Assembly: GCA_003640385.1 (NCBI GenBank) | Contig: RCAB01000127.1 | Location: forward strand, 62,001-126,000 | From: Setaria digitata | Lineage: Eukaryota; Nematoda; Chromadorea; Rhabditida; Setariidae | Direction: 5' to 3' | Length of the DNA stretch: 64,000 nt | In this document: piece by piece, positions 36,101 to 50,400 of the stretch | How the letters are laid out: each line of letters begins with the position of its first letter | How positions within the stretch are numbered: the stretch's first letter is position 1 | The notes under the pieces: generated by a model | Databases searched by the model: none | Told to the model about the DNA's origin: nothing | The model's input: the letters and a program-made list of their open reading frames with translations, nothing else | Translations under genes and position numbers: made by a program

Positions 36101-39100
36101 TAGTGACAACTTGGTAGCCACTACTAGGAAATGTAAATAAGCACAAATTAACAGACTCAGCCACTGTATAAACTTTAGCTTTCAAATTTATTTCGCAAAT
36201 GACACCAACAATCAGTTAAAATTCGATCACTTGAAAACCAGTCCTGACTTTTTTTCACTCTGGTTCTATGTCATGCATCAACCTTTGAAACAAAAGAAAT
36301 TGAGAATTATCAGGATGATCTCTTTTCTCGTTCTCTTATTCTAAATTTGGATCAAAATTTTTCGTCTTCTAAAATGTCATACTTGTCTCACATTTTATTT
36401 ATTGTCAGTATGTTTGTTGGACATTTGATTAGAATTTGGAAACAAAATTTTGTGTAAGTGAAAGGAGTGAGACAAGTTCAGGAAAGGAAAAGATGGAAAT
36501 TGGGACTCGTGTCCTTATTTTCATATAGTTAATTCTAAAAGATGGAATTTAAAGGTCATAAGGATCGTGCATATTTTTAAGAGATCAAACAATCTTCGTG
36601 GAGCAAACAGCCCAAGTTTGAAACTGTTCTCCAAATCTAGGAACAAATCATTCTTTTCAGCATACAGCGTATCTGCAAAAATGTCTTATAAAAAGTTTCT
36701 AAAGCTACTCAAGATGATACTAGCTACAGATTTTTATAAATGAAATGAAATATACAATATTGAAATAGATGTTGATTGCTTATCCTTTGCCTGTTTCATT
36801 ATTTTCGTCTTAAACGATAAAATTTCATTCCTGAAACATATAAAAATAAAACAATATTGTGAATAATCGATTTCAAAGTTGAGAAAGAATAAACATGTCA
36901 TACGATTCCGATCATAATATTAAATCGGACGATTTTCCTGGAGAATGGACGATGCAAATTAATGATTTCAGTTCAACATTCAAAATTAATAGCTCACTTT
37001 TAAATAACTTTCAAGACATATTATTCATATCGAACTCAACTAATGTCTAAAACTATCTTGTAGTTGTACAGTTTTCCTGTTGGATAGAATTGACGTAATA
37101 TCTGCTTTTTTTGCAATAATAATCTTTATGATTCCAATACACAGCAACTTTTTTATGAAGAAAATTGGCATCACTTGATTTGGTTTATCAACACCTTCTT
37201 GTTCATTAAGAATCCTTATCCTTATCTAAATATTAATTACCACCGAGTAATACGCATTTAAAAGAGCTAATTCACTTGACCAGTATTTTTAGATTTCGTT
37301 CATTAATGGTAAAAAAAAAAGTACTAGAAACAGTCCCAAGTGAGTTCTTGATAAACATTTAAAATATTTTATTTAAATTTATATCAATTCTTTTTATTCA
37401 AATCTACTAAATTACAAGACTTTTCATTTCAGCTATTTATGAATGTCGCAAAACGGCACCTTTCATTTTTTAATTAGCCCTACTAAATATATTCATCAAC
37501 TTTTTGAATGCCAACTAAATGGGTTGTTTTTTCTTAGAATTGGATTTTTACTATTTTCTATTGTTTTTGAATATACAGATGAATATATCAGTATTATCAC
37601 GCAAATTTTTTCTTGAAACCTCAGAAATGTTAACTGCTTATCAATTAAACGCTGATCGCACTTAACTATGCATAACTACGAAGCAGAATACATTTCTCGA
37701 AGTAGAAACAATGCGTATTACAGTGAATAGATTTGGCACTTCACCAAGAAATACAGGCAACTTTTCTTATATTGGAATACAAAGTTCCAAAAATTACTGC
37801 AGTTACATTAATTTTCCCTGAACAAAAAAAGTATTAATCAACAATGTTATTTTAGAGAAGCAAGTATGTTAATTAAATGATCCAATTCAAACAGTTCTCA
37901 GAACATAAATATTTATCTGTCTGGATTTTCTTAGTAAACATACTTATTTTTATTAGATACGTATTAGTAAACAATTGCGAAAAGTATTAAATGATCAGTA
38001 CCCTGCCACATCGCAAATGATATTTTGTACAACTGATAATTTGAAGATAAGAAAACAATTCATAAATATATTTAGATTTGTTGTAGTGGCAAATACAAAT
38101 TGTTGGTAAATATTTAGCCTCAAACTAAACGAATTATTCTAAATAACCTCACGAATAATATAACATCGTTACCGTTATTTTCAACTTTAGACTTGAAAGT
38201 TATACTCTGCCAAAAGTTCTAATTAAAATCGAAATTCTTCTCCAATTGTACTGAAATGTTATAGAAAAGAGTGTCATTCTTTATATTTCAGCAGATCAAT
38301 CGGGAACTTTCATTGATTGTCCACAAATGAACAAATTCTTTTTTCAACATCTTTTCAAATTCCCTTAACAGAATTCCAAGCAGTGACTTGAAGAGACAAT
38401 GGTGTTTCGTTGGCAAAGCTTCTTTCTTGTCTTACTTTTGTTAGAACCATTCCTTGTCTTCTATATTTTAGCATTCAGAAAAATAAAATGATGAACAACC
38501 CACTGTGAAAGTAAAAAACGCTGGAATCATAAAAAAAGAATTTAGTTGGGGAAGTAATACTAAAATTGTAGCAGATGAACCAATAAAAACTTCTTTCGGC
38601 TTTAGAACAACTGAAACGATTAGTCATAGTACGATGAATGATGGGATACTTTTCTAATGAAACGATGCCACACCATATTTCGAAACAAGTTTTCATCATA
38701 TTTCAAAGACAATGTGTAGCAGCATTCGTTGCATGGAAGAAACTTAATAACAACAAATAAATTGCCAGAATAAAAGAAAAAAAAAACGCTTTATCCCAGT
38801 TATTAATTGGAATTCAATTTGCATTTCCTGCACATTTATATATGTAATATATATTCCATTGCGTAAATACAGTAGTAATTTTCATCATTGCAGGGACAAC
38901 TCTGTCATCCTCGATAACTCCTACGAAGAACAGAACCGGTATTTTCCAAATCCGAGAGAAGAAATCGTCATGCTTAATTGAATTTCTGTTCCTCTAGATT
39001 TTTAGTTGCCAGTGTTCGTTCATTATTGCATTATTGGGAATATCGAAATATTTGCCAAATGCCATGGAAATTTTTTCCTAAATCGCTTGAATTCCCTACA

Positions 39101-41318
39101 GCCAAATTCTGCCAAGTTCATGTTTGGTGTTATTTGTAAACTCACCATCCTCTGCCTTATATTTTAGAGATACTCCAATTCACTTGAGTCAACCTAGAGT
39201 GCTTGTTACAGATTTCGATTTTGAAAATTTGCCACCACAAGAGAATGAATACGGAAATCGAACTCACAAATAAAAGTGAAAATTAGTATCACTATTCAAA
39301 TAACGAAAAGTAAGAACTATTACTTCTGTTTAAGAAAAAAAATACGTTCCAGACGACCCTGCCACATTTTTTTAATAAAATCCAAAAATCTCTATTGATC
39401 TTCGCTTTCGTATTAACCGAGAAAGGTCTTTTACAGCCTATCTTTCTAGGTAAGCAATCCTGCAACGCAGAAATAGACTCGAAGCTTTATCATTAAGATA
39501 AAGGACTCATGTATGAACATGAGTACCGAAGAGCTTGACTAGAAAATGTCAAGAATTCAAAGATGATCAAGCAGCAAAAGAGTGGATTCAAAGCTTATTT
39601 TTTATACTAAGTACAAACAAAACAAACACATCAGGGGAAACTAAAAACGACCCGAATTTAAACATTCATATATACCAGTGAAAGGTACCATGAAAAATAT
39701 TCGCTTATCAATAATTTACTTTAAAATTAAATGCTGTAAGTACGAATAATACTACTCGAAACTGACGAAATTTATAATATTTGCAGAAGTAATCAATCAT
39801 ACATACGATACACTATGAAGTTTTCATAAAGCAATGCTCGTACTTCTCCAAATCTAAGTTAACATGTTTCGAAATTTGCTTCGGCTTCTTTCACTGCGTT
39901 CAGTGAAATGAAATAACTAATGAAACATGCAGTTCTTTTAAACTTCTCATCAAATTTGATAGAGCCTAAAAAACAGTCTCAATACTTCGGTCATATTAAA
40001 TAATACTGTCGAAAAAAAAAAAAAAAAAACGAAAGTTTGGAACTAAGATGCAGTAAAAAGTATAAAAAAAAGAAAGGAACAACAAGCACATCAGAGCTTA
40101 TTCTCGAACAATGTTACCATATCAGAACCTGCACTTCTGACTTCGTCTGTCGATTCCACAACACTCGAAGGTGAAAACGCATCTCAAGAACCTACTAAGT
40201 CGTCAGTAAGGAATACTTCCAATTTTTTTCTGCATTTCCTTCGCAATCCTTGTGCTCCGAACCCAACTGACAAAGTTAGAAATAATTATAAAAAACCGTA
40301 TGCTGTAACAAAATGAAAGATGATGAACATGCTTTCATAACTAGACTTATTCTAAGGATGATCTTTTCCCAATTTTTCAATGAATTTCGAATGAAGAATC
40401 TTTATTAGTAATTCTTTTCCCTCAAGAAAAATTGTTTAGTATACAACAATGTTGAAAAGAAACCCGTGATCATGAAGAAGTAATTCTATATCTAAAGAGC
40501 AACAATCTTTTATGGACTAAAATTAGGAACACGTTTTTGATAATTGGTATAAATATTACGAACTTTTGATCACTTTGAAGCAATGAATCACACTGCAGAG
40601 CATACTGGAAGCAATACAGAAATGCACTGTTAAAGCAATTACAATACTTTTCTAATAAACAGAACTAAAGAATCAATTCAAAGTAAAATAATGTATGAGC
40701 GGTTTATGCCTATCAGTTTATCAAATGCAGTATTTTTTAGTATCTACTTTATTATGTTTTATTTTGCGACAAGATGCATGACTTTGGTTGAGGTTAACGA
40801 CCACGGACATGCCTGTTTGGACAGGAAAATGTTTGATATTCAGTTAAATAACCACTTATGAAGTAAACAGCTAAGAAAAACAGTCTCGAAATTGTCACAC
40901 GTGCTCTTCACGCCATAACGATTTTAACATCAGTAGTACGACATTTTACTGGAAGGTGATCAGCCAGGGCAATGCCGAAAAGTTCAAATGATTGCTGTTG
41001 AAGATCAAATTTCTCAGAGGGACTACCTTATTCCCAAATAAAAGAGCGGTGTTTCAGCATTACGGCACCAGTACAAATCCATCATCAGCTCTTCGACATA
41101 TGTTGAGAGGGTAAAGATTCACTTTATTCACCATTTACACAACCAGATCTTCTGCAACGTAATCCAGTACAACACGTCAACTACTAAAATTAGCATATGT
41201 GACTGCTGCTTAAAACAAAAGGAATCTCAATCTTTTAAATAGTTTTACTAGAGAATATGGCTAACAATTATTATTTAAAAAAAAAAAAAGACCGAAAGAA
41301 ACATAGGAATGGGAAATA
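33184..41318. other. Gene-poor 8.1-kb spacer
   Basis: No open frame longer than about 75 codons and no exon-like stretch with family resemblance on either strand. Composition is AT-rich, with many short A/T runs (for example near 33776-33787, 35898-35909 and 40011-40031). It lies upstream of the phosphatase and downstream of lin-45. TAATAATAA-like and TATA-like strings occur, but none can be tied to a start. I saw no tRNA, snRNA or transposon feature. Confidence 0.55.
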
Positions 41319-44300
41319 TTACAATTGATCCGTCCAGCTGCATGTAGTAAAAAGCGGGAAATTAGTAGCAACATTTGGTTTCGGAGAATTCGGTGTCTGA
41401 ACCGGCAGTAAAAAATCATGGTCATAGTAGCTCCTATACATCTGCGGTTCTGACACAGAACGTTTCAATCTCGGAAGACCAGCTGAGGCTCGCTCAAGAT
41501 AAATAAGAACCTAGAAAAAGTCAATCTGATAGAACAAAATTTCTAAACAACCAGTGGTTAACGCAAAATTAAAAATAATGTGTCAACCTGTTCAAATTCC
41601 GGACGCTCGTCTCGAGAGAACTTAATGCATTTTTCAAGCAGAGTAAGCAAGCCCTTGGGTGTATCGTGGCGCACTTTCGTCAAATCGGGCTTCAAATAAC
41701 CTCTACCAACCATGAACAAAATCTGAATTTTACGAATAGAAACAAATCTCAAATTGCGATGTTCACAAGTAATAATGTCATCAAACACACAGACCTGATC
41801 CCTACTGTTGATATGAGAATAAGGTAGAATTCCTGATAATAATTCAAATAAACAAATGCCAAATGAATATACATCAGAAAGCGTTGTGTATGGATTTGTA
41901 TCTTGCATTCTTATCACTTCCGGAGCCTAAATATTTTTATATCTCGTCAAAACATTACATGGAACACCGAAGGTGAAGCTAAATGAAGCTAAAGCACATT
42001 ATAAAAATAATAAGGAAATCATACCATCCAAAGAATACTTCCAGTTGGCTGCTGATTTTGTTGTCCACCACTCCAACGTGTTTTGACAGTCGCCAAGCCA
42101 AAATCACCAATTTTAACTGTACCATCATCAGTTAAAAAAATATTGTTCGTTTTTAGATCTCTGAAATCTCAGAAAAAAAGTCACAATGTTTCAAAAGCAT
42201 CAATGTTAGAATTACTGATGGAAATTATAGACGAGCAAATAAAACAAAGGGGAGAACCATGCTGAGCTAAGAGAAAGATTTTGAACTGAAACTTTTCTAC
42301 AATCATATATCAAAACTGCTGAAAGCAGAGAAAAGAAGTGGTCATTATGAAAATTCCTACATTATTGCCTTGTACTTAAGTAGCTGTTCATGCAGTTCAA
42401 ATACGTGCAACGGAAAATTTTGACGGAAATGATTTAAGACAACTGATCTTGCACAATTAAGCCATATTCTGGTCACTAAGCCGTAAGCCAAATGCTAAAT
42501 TTCGAAATAAGTATAAATGATTACCTTTCTTTTTTACAGATATGAATAATAGGAGATATCATTAAAACAACAAATAAAAAGAACATAGATTGGTGGAAAC
42601 CTATGGATGATGTGACGGGAGTGCAGATAATTCATGCCCTGAGCGATCTGTTTGCAAATATCAATAACTGACGAGATTTCAAAGTCTACTCGAGGTTCAT
42701 TGACATGTATTTGTCTATACAAAGAAGATCCTTCACACCACTGAAAATATCACTGCTCATGAAGAGGAAATAGAAAGGAAAAAATAGCATTAAAAAATAG
42801 AACAAAAATGTTAAAACTAAAATCTAGCAGGAAAATGATAACTAGGACTCAATGATTACCTGTGTAACAATTGCAAGGTCTGGTTCACGCAACCAACCCA
42901 TAAAAAGTAAAACATTTGCATGTCTGGTTTTCTTCAGTACACCCACTTCGTTTTTAAAAGCTTGAAGCTGTGCAGGACTTGGTTCACCCACATTTAATTT
43001 TTTAATTGCCACTTTCCCTGAAAATATTTTTACTCAGTGGGAATTACATTTTATTATTTAGAAGTTAGAAATTTTAAGTCTTTTACCGCAATCACTAGAA
43101 ACAACCCATCTAATGGATTAGTCAACTGTGAAATAAATAAATCACAAAGATTAAACATCGATGTAAAGTGCTTAAATCAATATACTTACCAAAATAACTT
43201 CCCAAATACACAGTACCAAACGAACCACTACCAATCTTCTTATGATATGTTACCAAAGAACGATCAATTTCCCAACCTTCCATCAAAATCCGCTGCTTTA
43301 ATTTCTCTTTGTAATCACTCTAAACTTGAAACTAGTAAAATTACAGTTTCAGTGATTTCAACTTATTAGTTAAATTGTAATGGAACTGAAAAAACTGCTT
43401 AAACTTACTTCGTGAGGCTCGCCTAATCGATCCGAAGAGATAGACGATCGACCGCCCGGTCCTTTAATTGGAATCTTGTCATTTGGACCTGAATCAAAAC
43501 AATCTACAATGAAGAATGAAAGAGAACAACGAAAAAATTACTAGCCACAACTTAAATGAGCCTAATTTGAATAGAACCAGAAGCAAATGAACAACTGTTT
43601 AATTCATACTTTTGCTACGGAAGCGAAAACCAAATGTCTTTTGTGGCGGTGCGGATTGTGGAGGTGTAGGAGGCAAACCCGAACTCGGGTCATATGTGGC
43701 ACCAGAATAAGCTGGTGGAGGCGAAGAACTTGTTGACGATGGAGAAGTGGTGAAACACGGTGACCCCATTCCAGCCAGAGCTGATGGATGCAAACGATTT
43801 GGCCGCCGATTACCAGCCAATTGCCAGTCTCGAAAAGCGGAAAAATTTGTCAGCTTTCCCGTCTTTGCTGCTCCTGTATAAACAAAGACAGTATAACTCA
43901 ACAAAGCCATTAAGTAGCAGCAACACTTGATTTTGGTCCCAGTAATAATGACTTTTCGAAGTCAAGGGCAAATCATTTCAAAAACATCACATTTATTTTA
44001 GTAATAAATCAATCTCTGATTAGAAATTACTGCTAGAAAATATACCTGATGGGTGAACAAATACATGAACATTGCTACTCAGTGCATCCAACACTTTCTG
44101 AAAATTTATGTGTGTATTACAAAGCATGTTTTTGAAATTCTAACTTCAAGGAAAATCATATGTATTCTACACAACATTGAGGAAAACCGTTTCACGCAAT
44201 GTTTCATCTTTTGTTATTTCGTAAATGTTCGGAGCTGATGATGAACGATCTCGAGATGACTCATTTATCCCAACTGAGATTTCCGGTCGACCTGGTAAAC

Positions 44301-45990
44301 GCACGGCCTGTTGACGCGAAATTCCCACACGATTAGGAAGAGAATCTACAAACTTCTATTCATTTAAAAGCAGGAACAGGTCATACCATGATTTTGCATT
44401 TTTTTTTCTCCGAATTTTTTTTTTTTTTTTTTTTTTTTTGATACATCAATAATGTTATTTAGAGCTCGAAATATTCAGCAGCCTAGAATTTATGGCTATT
44501 TAAAAGCCAATTTTAAAGGAACTTTTAATAAATGTGGAAGGTAAACATGAAGTTGCCAAAACATGTTTACTAATTAATGGAAAAATAAAAGCAACAAAAA
44601 GTGGGTTACCTGTAGCGGGACTTTGGAAATGTTGGATAATCTCGGCAACAAGTGCAGCATTTGGACCTTCATACTGATCGCATATATCTCGCAATTTGTT
44701 TGCCATGCGGACATCATGTGAAATTTGTTGCATGCGATCGCAATAATTAGGGACTTTGGAACCACATTTTTGATGAAATGTGAACTGGCACAACTCGCAC
44801 CGATATCCCTAAATGCAATGTTGGAAACCGGAATTCGAACACAGCTGTGAAGTTCCTACACCTGAATTGAGAAACTCCTGGTAGTGCAGAAATAGCACTG
44901 CTTTATTTGTTCAATGGATAGGCAGCAGGAAAAGGAAAGTACGCTTCATATATAGTACATTTCTGTGATGGTTTTACTGGAAACCAAACAGTAAGCAAAA
45001 GTACCGAGCAAAAATATCATTCTACATCTCAACATGGTGCATAGAAAACAATGTGAAAGTTTGCTTTTCAAATCACAACAATTTTCACAATCGCTAGAAG
45101 AAGAGATTTAAAACATCTCAAAAAAAAAAATTAAAAGTCGAAAAATATTATTCAGAAAACTGACCTGCAGCCATATTTGTTTATGACAGACGTCACAGAA
45201 TGCTACTGACAAGAAAGTTTTCCGCACAAAACTGTGCTTAATAGATACCAATATAGAGAGATATGCACTGTGCACCCAAAGCTCCTTTTTTTCCAAAGTC
45301 TAAAATGTATCAAAAACGTAAATAAAACGTTGACAAAACAAAAAAATTTTTGAAATTAATCATAAGGAAGCTTAAAACATGAATACAATGAATAATGGAA
45401 TTTCGAGAAAACTAATGAATAATATGTAGACCACTTTACATTAGATAATGTTTCTAAATCCATGCTAAGATCGATACGCGGACTAGACGGATCACCACCA
45501 ATACACACTCTACACATCTGCGGCAGTATTGCTCTTTTTTCCAAAATTTTGGCAATGGCGTCTCGTGCTAGAATCCCGGGCTTCACCTCCACCTGTAAAA
45601 TAAGAATAGTGTAAATGAATACCTATACCTGCAAACAGAAAAACCGAAATAGATTCATATAAAGGATACTACAAACTTTTGAATGTTGATTGAAAGGAAG
45701 ATGAAGAAGGATTAAGGAGTCGCTTAGCCGTTTGGGCGAAGTACATGGTGAAGGGCTGCCACCACCTCGGCTACTGTAGACATCCTGTAAAAGGATCAAC
45801 ATTTTCATTAAAAGAATGGCAGGCATTAGAACGAGAATTTCTGGAACTAGCTTTTTTTTTTTTTTAATGGAAATGGAATGACCTGACGTAAAATCTCGCT
45901 TACCGGTGATGATGGACCAATAAGAGGTGACAAAGACTGTGATACCTGACATCCAGAACACCCTTCCGCAACGTCGCCCAACACAGACAT
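41319..45990 (-). CDS. lin-45: Raf serine/threonine kinase
   Basis: MAP kinase kinase kinase that binds Ras-GTP and phosphorylates MEK. Exons (minus): 45904-45990, 45677-45784, 45440-45592, 45165-45299, 44610-44808, 44188-44345, 44046-44097, 43610-43873, 43409-43488, 43190-43319, 42860-43017, 42601-42740, 42025-42160, 41795-41926, 41588-41722, 41319-41510; 752 residues against about 813 in C. elegans. Ras-binding domain at roughly 52-127 ([18 protein letters not shown]). C1 zinc finger 138-184 with its His and Cys pattern complete. CR2 14-3-3 site RDRSSSAPN (Ser264 region). A Pro/Ser hinge with [10 protein letters not shown]. Kinase from 436: GSGSFG, VAIKK (Lys461), HRDLKTNN (Asp556), DFGLATVK (Asp574), SILWMAPE. 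Second 14-3-3 site RSVSEP at 706-711. The start is the first in-frame ATG after TTTTAG at 46005-46006; an extra 5' exon is possible. Confidence 0.95.
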
Positions 45991-47419
45991 CCTTATCAGA
46001 CCATCTAAAATAAATCCGAATTTCTTCGACCAAGATTTACAGCAGGTTTGATTGTGCGACAGGACAAAAGCTCAGCTACTAAGGAAGGGAGAACTAGAGA
46101 CTAAACTGCTAATATCCCCAAAATTTGAATTTGGGTTAGAGTAAATTGCTGTTTTTCAGAAGAAATAATAAAAATAAGATGAAGAATCAATATCTAGATT
46201 AAAATATTTCTCAAAAATCCCACTACGCCCATTGTAGCTTGACTTCCTCCTCCCTTCTAACCTACAATTTTGACCTAGTGATTAACTGATATTTTCAACT
46301 GCAGTGCGGTAAGGATCACTGGTAGTACATTCATCCAGTATGAATCTCTCTGTAGATGAAACATATGAATGCCAAAAATCTTTTTGCTCCAGTAAACACC
46401 ACTGAGTATCCGACCACCCCAACCAACACCAGAACGAATCGCCGTCAGACAACTGAACGGGAGCAGCCAGGTACCGTTGAGCAGTCATGATAAGCGGTTA
46501 TGCTACCCAACTGCCCACTATGAAAACAACGGACTCGAGGCGTATCTACTTTTACAACTATCACGCAGAATGTGAAGTACTTAAGCGTTGTGCAAGAATG
46601 GTATACCCGGAAATAGATGTGTCACTGAGGGCCATTAAGCAATACAAAAAACAACAGTTTTTTCTTTAATATTCAAAATAAGCATACAACAAAACACCTG
46701 AAAGATAAACATCACGTTACTTTTTTTTACAGACACATACGTTTTGGAAGCAGGGAATTTTGCAAGTGTTTTATCAAAGTAAATTTTTTTCATTAACATA
46801 TTTCAAGGGTAAGGATGCGGAAAGACTCAATACTCGCTTGTCTATTTGACTAACAATCAAAACAGTGTATGTTTTGCGAAGTATCATTTCAAATTGGTAA
46901 TAGCAGTACCACAGTACATTCTTTTAACATTAATGAACTAACCAGATGAGTAAAGACAATATTAAATAAATGAAAAGAACGATAAGACATCATCGTCTTC
47001 CGCATCCTTGGACAGCCTGACATTTTTGTCCTCAAAAAACAAAGTGATCCTTCCACCCTGTTTTCAATGTTCTTTCTACGAAATGATTTCAATGCTCTAA
47101 TAATTTTAAAACAAAATGGGATTGGATGTGTTTGAATAAGTTAGCCATGATGAAGATAAAAGACAACAGTGAGGGTTTGCAGCTGTTACGGTACAAATAT
47201 TCACTGAAACTAAACAACAGAACAAAGCTGATAAGTGTTATTCAACAGGTAAGAAGAAAGATATTCAAAAGATATCCTTCTAAGGAATACATGTTCACTC
47301 GTACTTTCGTACCCATTTTGTTTAAGACCAAATAATATACAAAAAATTATCTAAAAGTATCAACAGCTGTAATAATTTTAACTTTTTCGATTCAATTGAA
47401 ATAATACAGCACAATAAAT
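45991..47419. other. Region between the acyltransferase gene and lin-45
   Basis: About 1.4 kb. It holds a 68-codon minus-strand open frame (46282-46488) that could be spliced to lin-45 as an upstream exon (donor GAAT/GTACTA, phase 1, fits the extended frame before 45990), but it resembles no Raf N-terminus. The TTTTAG at 46005-46006 could instead be a trans-splice acceptor for lin-45. Nothing else is visible. Confidence 0.5.
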
Positions 47420-47457
47420 TTATAATGCTTTGAGAGGAGATGATGAAGCATCGGCAA
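47401..47457. repeat. 57-base direct repeat, copy 1 (end of acyltransferase gene)
   Basis: Covers the last dozen codons, the TAA and the first 3' untranslated bases of the acyltransferase gene. The second copy is at 47608-47664; 53 of 57 bases agree by my alignment. Confidence 0.85.
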
Positions 47458-50400
47458 TTTGCGGTTGAGTTTTTGGTATAGTATAGTGGAAAGCTTGTCC
47501 ATTATCGGAATCGAATTTTGAGCTTTCTCGTTGTACTTTCATTTCTTTCAAATCTCTGCAAAAACTTCAGCCACGAACTCAAATATATATATATATATAT
47601 ATTTGAGATAATACAGCACAATAAATTTATAATACTTTAAGAGGACATGATGAAGTATCGGCAACAATAAATATAATATATATTACATTTACAAAAGAAA
47701 ATATCTATATTTATATATAAAGTTATATATACGAGCAATTTCAGTTCAGTAGTGAGAAATGCTCGACTGTATTTAAAAGATGAAAGAAAGCTGGAAGAAT
47801 TTTCGTTAACTAGTTTTGGTTCTCAAGTAAAAGAAACCGACTAACCTGCTTGATGAAATAACATCGTCTCCGCATTTTACATCTCGCGAACATGCTACAC
47901 CAACATTAACCTGAGTTTCGAAATCTTCGTTTGTCGCGTCATTAGTTGTACAAACATCTTCTAATTATAAAAAAATATACGCGCTTTCAAAAAAAAAAAA
48001 AAAAAAAAAATAAAAATACGTTGAAAAAAATTGCAGTAAAGTACCTTTCTGAAACACTTGCAAAGCAATTAAAGTCGAAAGCTCACTTGGGATTGTATTT
48101 ATTTCGGGAGTAGAGATACACTTTTTCATATCTTCTGAAAAATATCGTGCAAGACGATGAAAGTACCTAAAAAGGATGCTTTAAAAATAATACGATTAAT
48201 GACAATATTACAACAGTAATGGATAATAACAATAATAATAAGCAACTCGATTTAGTACAAGACTATAGTGAACCACACAAACTTTTGCTGCTGATGCAAA
48301 ATTAATTTAGTTGGCACTCGACTTCGTTTTAGCTCTCCATCCCACTGAAGATCAACAAGCCCACCACGCATAGCTATTTCTTTTTTCACGCGATTAGCGA
48401 AATCAACGGCGTTTTCATCTGGCTGAAAAGCAGTGTTAACGATTTCCATCTGGAAAACAGAAATATTACGATTATTTGAAACCAAAAAATATAAAAATCA
48501 TGGAAATCCCCTGAAGCATATTTCTGATACAAATCTATTCAGAGGTTTCATAACTGAATTAAGTCACTATTTATTTTATGATATATTAAAAAAAAGAAAT
48601 ATTATATACACATCGCCTTAAACTTTTTGCTACATGACTGAAAAATTATTCACAAATTTTTTCATTGGTTCTAGATACCAAACATCACATATGATAGCCC
48701 ATGAAGTAAGCATGCGAAAGCAGTTCTCGAACCAGCCATGCTGGCTGCTATTCCAAAACGGATCACCAAAACGCGAATCATATTTCATTGTAATTGGATA
48801 AATTGTTGTTCCAACCTTAAACTATTAATATTAAATTAAGATGAAGGGGACCTAAAAGAACGCACTAAGACATGGTTATATATATTACTTAAAAATCTTA
48901 AATATTTCCTTTCACGCACTACGAAGCATATCTATATACCTCAAATGATCCTTTTTTGAACATCATCACTGACGTGTTATTGATGCATGTACCTTCAGGA
49001 AAAATCAAAATTGGAAGCAAATTCTTATTCTCAACATGTTCTTTTAATCTGAAATTAAAAAGAAAATAAATAGATTATCCATCAGTAAAAGTCTTAAATA
49101 TTTCCTTTCACCCACTAGGAAGCATATACATCTTCTCCAGCACCATAGTATTTTGTAAATTCAAGCTCCACCTCACAACCAGCACATTCCTTTCGTTATT
49201 ATTTCGTTTAAAAAAGTCGTATAAAAAATTTTAAGCTTACTTTTCAGCAACAAATGAACGATCGCGTGCTTCACCTCGTTCAAACCATATGTGAGAACTT
49301 GCTCTGCTAAGAGCTCGCTGCAAAATCCCGAGGAAACCACCATGACGCTGTCCAACCAAATCATAAGCGCAATCCGTACTAAGTATCATTACATCTATTG
49401 GTGATGTATGATTTGCAACACAAATTCCTTAAAAAGCTACATATGGGGACTGACAGATAACATTAATATTTTACAAGCAAAGAATAATGTAAAATAATCA
49501 GTACAAATAATTATTACCTCCATTTCGAGCTCGATTTTCGCGATTATTGAATGTGATAACTGCAGACACACAACTGGATAGGATCTGATGACCGCATAAC
49601 AGACAGCGCTCATTGAACCACCGCTTCTGCGATCCTTCTGGTAGCAGTCCAATCACTGCTGTGCTAACGATCATAAAACTAACACCAGTGAGTAATAGAA
49701 TCAAACGCATCGGGAGTAAAACTGTATATCGGAACAAAAAACCCAAAGCCCAAATAGTCGATAGCTTCCAACTGCAAAAACAATTAAAGCAAAACATGCA
49801 ATAGATTAATTAAGCAGAACCAGTTTATACAAAATCTCGAAACGTACTTGATAAACTGGTTGAAAGATAAACTAGTTCGGGTAAGCATATTCCACGAAAC
49901 AAGTTGCTCTGCTTCAAATCGACTAGTTACGTCATCTTGGATAACCGCTTCAATCCCTGCCTGGAATTATTCATAAAGTGCATAAGAAAAATTCGTTGCA
50001 AAGACGGATAAAATTATAATACGAGTCTAAGCAACAGAACAATGTCAACTTCTCAAATGAAAGATAACAGCAATAAAATCAGTTAATTCCACAGAACCTA
50101 CTTCGGTGAAAAAAAAAAAAGAAAAAGGAGAAATTATGAATCTGAATTGCATCTTTAAATTTTCATCATTACTGAATGTTCATTTTTATCCTTATGATAC
50201 CTAACTCATTTTAATCCAGATATGAAAGATATGCGATTTGCAGCTTTTGATTCATTACACACTTTAAGTTTCGTTCACAAGAAACTGCTTCAATCCAAGA
50301 CCTTAACAAGATGCATACTGTCGCGTACAACCGCCCAACCCCAAATATTTGCTACTTGTTGTCCATTCTCATCGTCAAAGTGCACTGATGTCTCTCGAAA

